A DNA stretch of 64,000 nt from Eurosta solidaginis (Eukaryota; Arthropoda; Insecta; Diptera; Tephritidae), in assembly GCF_040869045.1 (NCBI RefSeq), contig NC_090324.1:52977346-53041345 (forward strand), written 5' to 3'. The stretch's first letter is position 1, and each line of letters begins with the position of its first letter. Below are positions 32,679 to 43,238 of the stretch, in pieces. The position numbers were made by a program, and so were the translations under genes. Under the pieces are notes generated by a model, which worked only from the letters and a program-made list of their open reading frames with translations, did no database searches and had not been told where the DNA came from.

Positions 32679-33164
32679 TTGGAGAATTTGAATTTTGGTT
32701 TGATAATGCCATTACAGCACAGTCCACCATCAGGGCCAGTTACAAATATAGTATGTGCCCATTGTAAGCAGGAGATAAATAACACTCATCCTTGTTATAT
32801 ACTAGTCTGCGACCGTATTTTTCATAAACCGTGTTTTGAAAGTTGGTTGGCAGAAAATAGTCAGGTTTACCTGTGTGACCAAATTATTAACCAACCTGAT
32901 CTGAAAATAGTTGTTGGCAATTGCTCCCCTGGAGCTAAGTCAAAACGCACCGATCCTATAACTGATCGAACCATTGTTACGCGAAGTCTTTCTAAGACCA
33001 TGCAACCAACACAAACTTCCAACCCTATTGAAACACAAGAGATGCGGGGTGCTGGAACAAGTGGCGCACCGTTATCCGCCTTGGATGCTTGTCATAGTAC
33101 CAACCAGATTGAAGGCCAGCCTATTACCGAATATAGAAGGCGAGGTAGGCCCTCTCGAAAATGA
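32679..33164 (+). pseudogene. Degenerate RING finger of E2 Gag
   Basis: 161 codons. Residues 26-66 align with the E1 RING without gaps in the C3-C8 half: C26, C29, C44, H49, C52 and C66 are kept, but the first His is Arg (R46) and the seventh ligand is Val (V63), so zinc binding at both sites should be impaired. The surrounding words (FHKPCFESWLAEN against FHLSCISTWLDSN) confirm homology. The frame stops at 33162-33164 but continues in phase, with further stops, into the Gag capsid, as in E1. The start shown is TTG-like; no certain ATG start was identified. Confidence 0.7.
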
Positions 33165-34203
33165 AATAATCGTCAAGGCAACGGGATTGGCCTTACAATT
33201 ATTAAAGAAATGATCAAGCAAACCGTGACTAGAGTCATGACGAGTTTAAACGTTAGTTTATCTCAAAATGCTCAGCCTAGTTCAAGCCTATAAAATAACC
33301 TTGTTTTACAAATAACCTCGCGGGATACCACTGCTTTGACAGAATCGTCCACACGCATATAAGAAACAGCTGACATTATGCAAAAATGGAATTTACACTT
33401 TGACGGATCCGCGGAAGGTTTAGGTGTATAAGAGTTTTTCTATCGGGTAAAATCCCTAACAGATGAAACCTTAAACAGCGACTTTACTGCCATGTGTAAG
33501 CACATGCATATATTGTTTGCTGGTAAAGCCAGATATTGGTACTGGAGGTACCATAAGCTGGTAAATCGTATGGTTTGGTCAGATATTTGTGCTTCTCTTC
33601 GTCAGCATTATAGAGAATACCGCTCTGCTTTCATGAGTAAGGAGATGATTAGGTCTCGTAAGCAAAAGCCGGGGGATTCATTTGCATCTTTTCATGATGC
33701 CGTCGCTGATTGACAAATCCAGCGTGCAGCAGGACGAAGAAGAAATCATGGAGATTTTGAAGAATAACTTACGTCCTGATACCAGAGAAAATTTATTGTA
33801 CAAGCCCGTAAAATCTGTTGGGCACTTACGCCGTTTGGTACAAATGAGTGAAAATTGGACAAAGGAGATTGGCTGCCGCACAGATAGTGTTGCCAAAAAT
33901 AGACCAATAGCTAATCGTCGTCAGGTTTATACCCTAGAAGAAGCTGGTGCGGAACCCGACGAAGAAGTAAAGTTTGAAGGAGAATTAGCAGCAATTCGTA
34001 GCAACCATTCCAAAATCAAATGCTGGAATTGTGAGGAAGTAGGTCACATTTGGGAAGATTGGTTGGCAGATCGCCGCATTTTTTGCTACGAATGTGGTAC
34101 CTCCAACGTATATAAGCCGCAATGCCCAGAGTGTCTCCGAAAGTTTTCAGGAAACCGTCAAACGGGTGCATCCAATCCACACCAGATGGGCCCGAAAGCA
34201 TAA
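33165..34203 (+). pseudogene. E2 Gag capsid and zinc motifs
   Basis: Capsid homologous to E1 (FTAMCKHMHILFAGKARYWY against FEVLCKHIHSIFDGKALKWF). Stops near 33291, 33359 and 33432 and a frameshift near 33700 break it. The CCHC knuckle has lost its last Cys (CWNCEEVGHIWEDW), but the second motif keeps C-x2-C-x9-C-x2-C (CYECGTSNVYKPQCPEC). Confidence 0.75.
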
Positions 34204-34789
34204 ATCAACCATTGGGATCTAAAGAAAATAAACCTATTCAACCATTGGCCCACCCAGTTCCTCTTCATCGTCGCTTATATCAAGAACGGTTAGACAATTA
34301 TTTAGAAGTTAGGAATCGAATCTTTCAAGATATCCAGTCTAACGTAAGTAAGCGAAATTTGCGATTAAGAAAATTTTTTCAAAATATTAAGGAAACCCGA
34401 AAACTATTAGTTTCAACCATTTTAGTGATCAGAGAGATATGCACAGTTATGCAGAAGTTTCATTTTTGAATTATGTAGAGCTTGGTCTCTTGGATACCGG
34501 AGCAAATATCAGTTGCATTGGCTCAACCCTTCCAACCGAAGATTTCTCAATCATGCCTGAATTTAGACCTTTAAAGTCTGAGGCCAGAACTGCCGATGGC
34601 GAAAAGCAGCAAATCATTGGAGTACTTGAGGTGTTGATGACCTATAAGTCCACCAAGATGCCTATGAAGCTTTATGTCATCCCCTCCATAAAACAGAAAC
34701 TTATATTAGGTCATGATTTTTGGAGATTATTTTCTCTTGCCCCAAATATAATAAGTTCATTAAACAAGACTAAAATTCTTACCCATTGA
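34204..34789 (+). pseudogene. E2 protease region
   Basis: The pre-protease segment (frame of 34122-34469) matches that of E1, and the protease proper (34439-34789) has LGLLDTGANISCIG. The two are in different frames. Aspartic protease of the Gypsy type that would cut Gag-Pol. Confidence 0.75.
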
Positions 34790-35790
34790 GCCAACAGGAG
34801 TGCCAACAGCTAGACGTAGTCAAAAACATGTTCCCTAACGCAACTAAAGGGTTAGGTCGTACAGCTTCAATTCAACATCATATTGACGTTGGAGATGCGA
34901 AGCCCGTGAAACAGCGTTTCTATCTCGTTAACTCAGAATTCGAAAAGTTGCTTTATAATGAGATAGATCGCATGCTCGAACTGGATGTAATTGAACCATC
35001 CGTAAGCCCTTGGAGTTCACCCATGCGTCTCGTAGTCAAACCCAATAAAGTTCGCCTTTGTTTAGATGCTCGTCGACTCAACGACGTCACCAAAAAAGAT
35101 GCCTATCCTTTACCTAGCATCGATGGAATATTTCACGACTACCGAAAGCCAATATAATTACCATACTCGACCTTAAAGATACATATTGGCAAATTGAGCT
35201 TAGTCGTGAGTCCAAACCGTTGACCGCGTTTACAGTACCCGGACGACCGCTTTATCAATTTAAGGTAATGCCGTTCAGCTTATGCAATGCCCCGTCAACC
35301 ATGTTTCGCCTGATGGATGAAATTATTCCACCTGACCTCCGACATTGCGTTTTTGGTTACCTCGACGATCTGTGCATTGTTTCGGAAAATTTTGCCTCGC
35401 ACATGACGACACTAGTTCGTTTGGCAGAGCAATTCCAAAAGGAAATTTGACTCTTAATATTACCAACTCCAATTTTGTGCCACAAGCATTAATTACTTAG
35501 GTTATATCATTGGTAGTGGTGGTATTTGTACCGACCCCGATAAAGTATCCTGTATTGTAAACTGGCCACCGCCCAAAAACTTGAAGCAAGTTCGAGGTTT
35601 CTTTGAGGTTTGTGGATGGTACCGTCGGTTCATTCACAACTACGCTGACCTCACGTATCCCATAACTGAAAACTTGTCCACAAAGAAGAAGTCCTGTTGG
35701 ACGTCGGAAGCCCGAAAGGCGATGAACCAACTGAAGCAAATTTAGACGACGGCCCCAGTCTTAACCAATCCTGATTTTCAAAAGAAATTT
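34786..35790 (+). pseudogene. E2 reverse transcriptase
   Basis: RT in at least three frames: fingers to DARRLNDVTKKDAYPLP (34786-35157), palm with MPFSLCNAPS and YLDD (35358-35369), and thumb (GWYRRFIHNYAD near 35616-35651). The typical MPFG Gly is Ser. Frameshifts near 35140, 35450 and 35740 make it non-functional. Confidence 0.75.
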
Positions 35791-35793
35791 TAT

Positions 35794-36441
35794 TTGAATT
35801 GTGATGCCAGTGACTTCGTTATTGGCGCAGTCTTAGTCCAATTGTCCGAAGAAAAAGAAGAAAAGCAGATAGCGTTTATGTCCAAGAAATTGACCCGATT
35901 TCAACGTAACTATAGCGTCACCGAGCGTGAATGCTTGGCCGTAATACTGGCCATAGAAAAATTCCGTTGCTACTTAGAGCTCCAAAAGTTCGAAGTAGTC
36001 ACGGACCATTCGAGCCTTCTGTGGTTAATGCGACAGCAAAACGTCTCCGGTAGACTTGCTCGCTTGATATTTCGTTTGCAGCAATTTAAATTTTCCATAT
36101 CTCATCGAAAGGGTAAAGATCATATCGTGCCAGATGCTTTGCAACGGCTGTGTGAAAATGAGATATTAGCATTGGATATGAACCCGGTTATAAATATTGA
36201 TTCCGAGGCATTTAATGATGATGCTTATGTAGCTCTGAAGAACAAAATTGCTGCAAATGCGGAGAAATTTCCCGATATGAAAATCGTCAATAGAATAGTG
36301 TATATTAGAACAGACCCAGCCATGGTAGATGCGCTAAAAGACAAATCACCTTGGAAGGTATGGGTTCCAGAGAGGCTACGTAACAACAACAAGCCCCTGA
36401 CAGCCTTACGTCATCTCACGCGGGTGTACAAAAAAGGATAG
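35794..36441 (+). pseudogene. E2 RNase H and start of integrase
   Basis: 215 codons with LNCDASDFVIGAVL, TERECLAVI, VVTDHSSLLWLM and the RNase H end ISHRKGKDHIVPDAL. It breaks by frameshift in the integrase zinc module near 36410. Confidence 0.78.
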
Positions 36442-37413
36442 AAAAATTTCGCCGTTATCTTTTTTGGTCTGGTCTTGCTAAAGATGTACGCGAGTACATT
36501 CGGCAGTGTGGGGTCTGTAAGGAGAGTAGAGCTCCGAACGTCACATTACGTCCTCCAATGGGTGCTCATAGTCCTACTTGTCGACCCTTTCCAAGACTAT
36601 ATATTGATTTGCAGGGACCATACCCGCGAAGCAAAAATGACAACATAGGACTACTGATTGTTCTTGATCATTTTAGCAAGTACCACTGGCTTCAACCGTT
36701 GAAGAAATTCACGTCAGCGACAAAACAAAAATTTCTTCTGGAAAATATTTTCCATAGTTTTGGGGTTCCCGAAACTCTTGTAAGCGATAATGGGACCCAA
36801 TATAAAGCTAAATAATTCAAGGCATTTCTCACGGAATTAGGTATCCGTCACATGTACACTGCCCTATACTCACCGCCGAGTAATGCGGCTGAGCACGTTA
36901 ATCGGTCGTTGTTAGCAGCGATTCGTTCGTACCTAAAGAAAGATCAAACCCAATGGGACGTGCATATCCGCATATCTCGTTCCTTGAGATCCGCCCTGCA
37001 TCAGTCTCTGGATATTCCCCTTATAGAGCATCCTTTGGGCTGGATATGATCACACATAGATCCGACTATAAATTGCTAAAAGACTTATCCCTTCTTGAAG
37101 AGCCAATTTTACCTCTCGAACGGACAGATAACTTGGCGTTGTTGAGGAAAGACATCCAAGCTAACATACGCAAGGCATACGATAGGAACGCCAAGCAATA
37201 TAATTTACGTTCCAAATCAGTATCTTTTAAAGAAGGTCAAGAAGTTTACCGCCGTAACTTTTCCCTGAGTAAGTTTTCCGATCAGTACAATATGAAATTA
37301 GGTCAAAATTTATGAAATGTAGGATTCGAAAGATCCTTGGAAATTCTTATCACCAGCTCGAGGACTTGCAGGGAAAAGAGGTAGGCACTTATCACGCCAA
37401 TGATATTAGAAGC
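36442..37413 (+). pseudogene. E2 integrase
   Basis: Fragments in three frames carry the zinc-module Cys pair (CGVC near 36508), D in LYIDLQGPYPRS, D in LVSDNGTQY and an E in NAAEHVNRSL, then a C-terminal part ending near 37413. Stops and shifts at about 36815, 37050 and 37315. Confidence 0.75.
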
Positions 37414-38180
37414 TAGTTCCACATAATACTCCGTCCTACCAGGGTTGTATTATTGGGTTTTGTAATGGTCGGTGGCGAATAAGCCAGCGAATGACCCAGC
37501 GTACTGGTATTACTTGTATTTTGAAAAAATTTACCGCATGAGATAACAGAATCAAAGTTCGAGCCGTTGATGGCGCTGTTGTCTTGTGCCTAATGAAAAG
37601 TTAGTATAAAAAAAGCTAAAAATTTGTTTACATTTTCCATATCGTGATAGATCGCATCTGTCACAATGAGAAGCTTAACTTCCGGCCTCTGAAAGGTATA
37701 AAAGGGCCCATGTGCCTACAGTTAGCCTCTTTTTTGGACATCTCTACCTCCTGTGTGCAAGCGAGTCACCGAAGTGGTGAAATAATTAGCAGCATATCAC
37801 CAGCGGAAAAAGTCCCGAATTCTATTTTTGGCAGACCTGTGTCAGAACCGTATTGCAAAGTACCAAGTGATTGGAATTCTTCACCAGCGTCTTTACACGG
37901 CCACGCCTAATAGCTTAGAGAGTGCCCAGTGCCAAGAACACCATATACGTGCGAAGCACGATCTCCATATCTCCACCTCCAGCTTTGGTTGCCAGCGTCT
38001 GCATCGGCTCAGCTGGAACGTTGGCGCACTAGTCTGAAGGTGGACAGTTCAGTGGATAAGCATAAAATATCGTGGAAGACCGAAATATAAGTCCGCTTGG
38101 CGAAATGACTCCCATTCGGTTGCCTTAGCATCCAAGTAGCCACCTTCCCCAACAAAAAGTTGCAATGCGCCACGAACGCG

Positions 38181-38478
38181 AGTTATATATACATGTTTAT
38201 ATTATTAAGTTCGTTGTTTAAGTCTTCTGTTTTGTATTGTTCTTTTATTATTTATGTACTGGTTTCCTATAAACTTTAATTGTTTCAATAATTTTAATTT
38301 TGAACACATACGTTGGGAAGATAGAAAAAATATGATTTGAAAATGTCATTGAAATTAGTTTAGTTTTTAAGAAACTTGAATACATGAAGGCGGATATAAA
38401 TTAAAGAAAATAAAATAAAGAAATACATTGGAGAAGGATATATTTATTATTAAGGAAGGACTCTTAATAAATAAAAGT
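38181..38478 (+). repeat. E6 5' LTR
   Basis: 298 bp. Differs from the 3' LTR by two substitutions by eye and by 21 extra bases at about 38447-38467. The final T is shared with the primer site. Confidence 0.92.
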
Positions 38479-38495
38479 GGCGACGAGGATGGGAT
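38478..38495 (+). promoter_or_regulatory. E6 primer-binding site, tRNA-Ser(GCU)
   Basis: TGGCGACGAGGATGGGAT, which by my recollection is the complement of the 3' end of serine tRNA (GCU). Serine priming is usual in the 17.6/297 group. Confidence 0.85.
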
Positions 38496-38929
38496 ATGTT
38501 CGATAAACGAGCATACATTTGAGATAAAAAAAAATAATATATGGTACATATAAAAAAAAAAAATAATAAAACAAAAAGGAGTTCGTTTAATATTGACGGT
38601 ATATCTTTATTGGAAGATTAAGACAGAGGAAACCACTAGAAAATATATGTGCAGTTTATTTGGTGTTACTGTTTGTGTATACAACAACATACTTCCCAAA
38701 GCCTGAAAAAAAAAAAAAACAACAAAGACTAAGTGAAAATCGTGCTCGTAAAATACATAATTTTCTAAAGCGACTCATTTTTAATTTGGACAAAATTAAA
38801 TATTTAAAAAATAGACAGTTTTGGAAATATATTTCATAATCCGTGTTGTTAAATATACGGATAAGATTATATACATATATAAATTTATAAAATCAAATAC
38901 TAAAACAAAATTTATCCACAAAAAAAAAA
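38496..38929 (+). other. E6 leader
   Basis: A-rich untranslated leader between primer site and the gag ATG at 38930. No other feature seen. Confidence 0.6.
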
Positions 38930-39784
38930 ATGGCATTAACATTAGCTGAATGCTTGAGGGAAGCACGAAGTATTCCTGTATTCAATGGAGAGAGTGAGTA
39001 TAGTCTAAATAACTTTTTGAGAGATGTAGCGACTGTGCTATCGTTAACACCCGAGGAGCATATAAGAACTATTCAATGTGTACTGGCAAATCGTCTTCAG
39101 GGTAAAGCATTACGTGCAGTTGAATGTTTGGTAAATCCAACGTGGGAACAAACGCTTCAAAGGCTACGTGAGGAATTTGGAGTTAAGAAATCTTTTATAC
39201 ATCTTCGAAATGAAGCGATGAATGTGAATGCTTCAAATATTGAAGAGATGCATGTTGGTTTAAGGAAAATTTTACATTTGATGAATTCGAAGTTTTATTT
39301 AGAGGGAAATATTGATATTTTGTATACTCCTATAAATAATGAAAGAATAATTTTTGATGTATATATAACTTTTCTTCCAATATTTATTAAAACCATTCTA
39401 TTACAAAATAATATACAGAATATTGATCAGGCATATAGCTATTATGTAGAGAATAATTTAATTAAAGAAATCAATATTAATATTAAATCTTATAATCCTG
39501 AACAATCCAACATGAGGAAATTTCAAGGAAATTGTTATGTAGAAAAAAATAAACAATTTAATGCTAACAGTTTAAATAATTCAAATTCCCCTAAATTTCA
39601 GCAGTTTAATAACAATCAAAATCCTAACAGAAATTATTTTAGACAGAATGGTCGTTATGAAAATAATAATAGTGGATATAGAAAATTTAATGGCCAAAAT
39701 TATTTAGAGCCAATGGAAGTTGATTCTCTGGACACTGTATCAAATTTTCGTTTACGGCTTCAAGAACGTCCAAATTACCAGTAG
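38930..39784 (+). CDS. E6 Gag
   Basis: 284 residues, undamaged. The N-terminal half is a capsid-like domain (IPVFNGESEYSLNNFLRDVA; LANRLQGKALRAVECL) typical of the Gypsy/17.6 errantivirus group; the C-terminal third is Asn/Gln-rich and ends EPMEVDSLDT, a motif usual near the end of errantivirus Gags. There is no CCHC knuckle, as in that group. ATG chosen because it follows an A-rich leader and opens the conserved domain. Confidence 0.88.
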   Translation: MALTLAECLREARSIPVFNGESEYSLNNFLRDVATVLSLTPEEHIRTIQCVLANRLQGKALRAVECLVNPTWEQTLQRLREEFGVKKSFIHLRNEAMNVNASNIEEMHVGLRKILHLMNSKFYLEGNIDILYTPINNERIIFDVYITFLPIFIKTILLQNNIQNIDQAYSYYVENNLIKEININIKSYNPEQSNMRKFQGNCYVEKNKQFNANSLNNSNSPKFQQFNNNQNPNRNYFRQNGRYENNNSGYRKFNGQNYLEPMEVDSLDTVSNFRLRLQERPNYQ

Positions 39785-41190
39785 TTGTTTTGACGATAAA
39801 TAATATCAAAGTAAGATGTTTAATTGACAGTGGTGCATCAACAACTTTAGGAGATTTCAGAATATTTAATAAATTCCGGAGTAGGAGAAAATTACAAAAG
39901 CCTTTAATGCTTAATACATTGTTAGGGTCAAGTTTAATAACTGAGGAAGTTGTTACGAAAGTGCCGTTGGAATTTAACAAATTAAATGAAACAATGTCAA
40001 TAAAATTAGTAAATATTAATAATAAAAAATTTGACTGTGTTTTGGGAATAAATGTTTTAAGTCCAATTGGAGCTCAAATAAATTTTTTGGAAAATAAGCT
40101 TGTTGTTAATAATTCAGAAATTTCTTTTTATGATGATGAATTAGACGGTTTAGAATTCAGTGACGTATATTTTATAGAAAAAAATGATTTAAATATAAAT
40201 GGCTTAATAGGTGAAGATTTAAATGAGAATGAAAAGAATAAATTAAAGACTTTTTTAGAACAAAATAAAAATTTATTTTATCAGGAAGGTCAAAAATTAT
40301 CAGCGACTAATTATGTTAATCATGAAATCATTACAATTCCCCATGAGCCAATATATTGTAAAAATTATAGGTATCCATATGCATTAGAAAAAGAAATTAA
40401 TATGCAAGTTGAAAATATGTTAAAAGATGGAATAATAAGACATAGTAGATCTCCGTATAATTTTCCACTTTGGATATTTCCTAAAAAAATTGATAATTCA
40501 AAGCAACAGAAATGGAGAGTTGTTGTCGATTTTAGAAAATTAAACGAAGTTACAGTTAATGATAAATTTCCTATTCCGCATATAGAGTCATTGTTTGAGA
40601 AACTTGGTAGAGCTCAATATTTTTCAACTATTGATCTTGCAAAGGGATTTCATCAAATTCTTATGAATGAGGCTGATATTGAAAAGACTGCTTTTTCTAG
40701 CCCAATGGGTCATTTTGAATATTTGAGAATGCCCTTTGGTTTGAAAAATGCGCCAGCAACATTTCAAAGAATGATGAATTTCGTTTTGAGTGAATTTGTA
40801 AATAAGATTTGTGTACTTTACATGGATGATATTTTGGTTTTTTCCACTTCAATAGAAGAACATTTTGAAAATTTGGCAAAAATTTTTAAGTGTCTTAAAG
40901 AACATAATTTGAAGATTCAATTTGACAAATGCAAATTCTTATCAAAAGAAACGGATTTTCTAGGTCATAAAATTACTCATCAAGGTATAAGGCCCAATCC
41001 AGATAAAATTTCTGTATTAAATAAGTTGGATATACCAGCAACTGTTAAAGAGATAAAGTCTTTTCTGGGATTAACTGGATATTATAGAAAGTTTATTAAA
41101 AATTACTCCTTAATAGCAACTCCTATTACAAAAAAGGGTCAAAGATTGATATTAATAATGTGGATTATATACAAGCGTTTAATAAATTAA
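39785..41190 (+). pseudogene. E6 pol part 1: protease and reverse transcriptase
   Basis: Frame -1 relative to gag, starting right after the gag stop. Protease motif RCLIDSGASTTLG; RT with TIDLAKGFHQIL, MPFGLKNAPATF and the active site YMDD (40819-40830); thumb FLGLTGYYRKFIKNYS. The frame is lost near 41135-41190, where small indels shift it and shift it back before RNase H. Confidence 0.88.
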
Positions 41191-41762
41191 AAAAAAATAT
41201 TAGTGTCACCTCCTATTTTATCATTTCCAAATTTTTCTAAAAAATTTGTTCTTACGACAGATGCCAGTAATTCAGCTATTGGTGCAGTGCTTAGTCAAAG
41301 TGGTAGACCAATTTGTTTTGCAAGTAGGACATTAAATGGACATGAGCGAAATTATAGCACAATAAAAAAAGAATTACTTGCTATCGTTTGGTCAGTTAAA
41401 TATTTTAGGCCTTATTTATATGTAGAAAATTTCTTGTTCAAACTGACCACCAACCATTGAAATGGTTGTTTTCTTTAAAAGAACCAAACTCACGTATAAT
41501 AAGATGGAAAATATTGTTGAGTGAATACGAATTCGAAATTGAATATTTAAAAGGTAGAGAAAATAAGGTGGCTGGTTTTTTAAGTCGTATACCACAGAAA
41601 AATAACATTGAGGATAATAAAGATTTCGGAATAGAATCTTTATTTGAAAACTCTTTAGAAATAACTGATGATTTAAATGAACAATTTTTAATTTCGGATT
41701 CTATTATTAATAAGTATTTAATGCAAATACGAATTGTAAAAAAAAAAAACAAAAGATTTTGA
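41191..41762 (+). pseudogene. E6 RNase H
   Basis: Two overlapping frames: LTTDASNSAIGAVLSQSG and KKELLAIVW in 41203-41460, then KWLFSLKEPNSRIIRWK and LKGRENKVAGFLSRI in 41457-41762. A one-base change near 41440 separates them. RNase H would remove the RNA template during cDNA synthesis. Confidence 0.82.
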
Positions 41763-42867
41763 AACAATTTTTGGAAAATATAAAATTATTTATATTTCTC
41801 AGCAGGATATACACAAAACACATTTTTTGAATGATTTGCTTCGGCGTTATTTGAAACAAGGAACAGTAGGAATATATTCTGAGTTAGATGATTGTGAGTA
41901 CAGCGTTATAAAGGAAATGTTAATTAAATTATTTTCCAGAAAAAAAATTTAATTCACAAAGTGTAATAAATTGGCAATCGATGTTTGTAATAAGGAAGAC
42001 ATTTTTGAAATAATAGAACGTATCCATAATGAAAGCAATCATAGGGGAAGTTCTGAAAATTTTGAGGAAATTAAATTAAAATATTTCTATCCAAATTTAA
42101 AAAAAATTATTATTAAATATATTAATAGTTGTATTATTTGGTTTGAAAATAAATAAGACCGTCAACCTTTTAAAAAAAAATTTAATCATACATTGACTCC
42201 AAATGGCCCAAACGAAATTGTACATATAGATATTTTTCAAGTTTGTAAAACGTATTTTTTAACTTCAATCGATAGATTTACGAAATTAGTTTCAGTTCAT
42301 AAACTTTTTGATAAGAATATGTGTACGGTTAAGATTAAATTAGAGGAAAGAATAGCAATACTAGGCACTCCAAAACTTTTAAAAATGGATAACCAATTTA
42401 ATAACGCCTTAATTAAAATGTTTTGTGGAGAAAAACAGATTGAAGTGCATTTTACTACCCCAAATTCGCATACAGGTAATTCAGATGTTGAAAGATTTCA
42501 TTCAACTCTGCTAGAGCATATTAGGATTTTGAGAAATTCAGACGATATTGAAGATATTGAAGAAATAGTAATTAAGGGAGTTGGATTTTATAACAATACA
42601 ACTAAAATAAAACCAATCGATTTTTTTAATAGATCTGATATTGATTACAATAAAATTGCTTATGAAATGAGCCAAAAAAAGAAATATGTTATAAACAAAA
42701 TTAATAAAAAGAGAGAGAATATACCAAATTTCGATACAAGCAATATTTATATTAGAAATCCGAAGGCAACCAGACAAAAAATAGCAAAAAAATTTGTCAA
42801 ACACCAAAATTTTAATAAAATAGATTTTTCTCAGATTAAAAGACCTTTGAGGCAATTTGCAGAGTAA
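41763..42867 (+). pseudogene. E6 integrase
   Basis: Zinc module with HNESNHRG but with only one of the two Cys kept (SCIIWFE), so it is damaged. Catalytic D in VHIDIFQV, D in KMDNQFNNA and E in NSDVERFHST are present in the 224-codon frame 42193-42867. Upstream, frames break near 41760, 41950 and 42156. The C-terminal part is short and leads directly to the polypurine tract. Confidence 0.82.
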
Positions 42868-42951
42868 TAATTTCCGTTTGTTATTTTTGTTAACTTAAAA
42901 ATAATTTGTTTGTGGATTTTGAATTGAAATTCGAAGGGACTCGAATTATAT

Positions 42952-42961
42952 GAGGAGGGCG
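42952..42961 (+). promoter_or_regulatory. E6 polypurine tract
   Basis: GAGGAGGGCG directly before the 3' LTR start AGTTATATATG. Confidence 0.75.
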
Positions 42962-43238
42962 AGTTATATATGCATGTTTATATTATTAAGTTCGTTGTTT
43001 AAGTCTTCTGTTTTGTATTGTTCTTTTATTATTTATGTACTGGTTTCCTATAAACTTTAATTGTTTCAATAATTTTAATTTTGAACACATACGTTGGGAA
43101 GATAGAAAAAATATGATTTGAAAATGTCATTGAAATTAGTTTAGTTTTTAATAAACTTGAATACATGAAGGCGGATATAAATTAAAGAAAATAAAATAAA
43201 GAAATACATTGGAGAAGGATATATTTATAAATAAAAGT
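42962..43238 (+). repeat. E6 3' LTR
   Basis: 277 bp; lacks the 21-base segment of the 5' LTR. Followed directly by the CGCG target duplication. Confidence 0.92.

Larger units (their letters stand above)
38181..43238 (+). mobile_element. E6: errantivirus-like Gypsy element without env
   Basis: 5058 bp with LTRs 38181-38478 and 42962-43238, target duplication CGCG (38177-38180, 43239-43242) and an empty site near 21467-21472 in the E2 5' LTR. LTRs start AGTTAT like Gypsy/17.6-group LTRs. Gag lacks a zinc knuckle and ends in EPMEVD; pol is in the -1 frame. Only 94 bases separate the integrase stop from the 3' LTR, so there is no env. AT content is much higher than in the other elements. Pol has several frameshifts. 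Confidence 0.9.
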
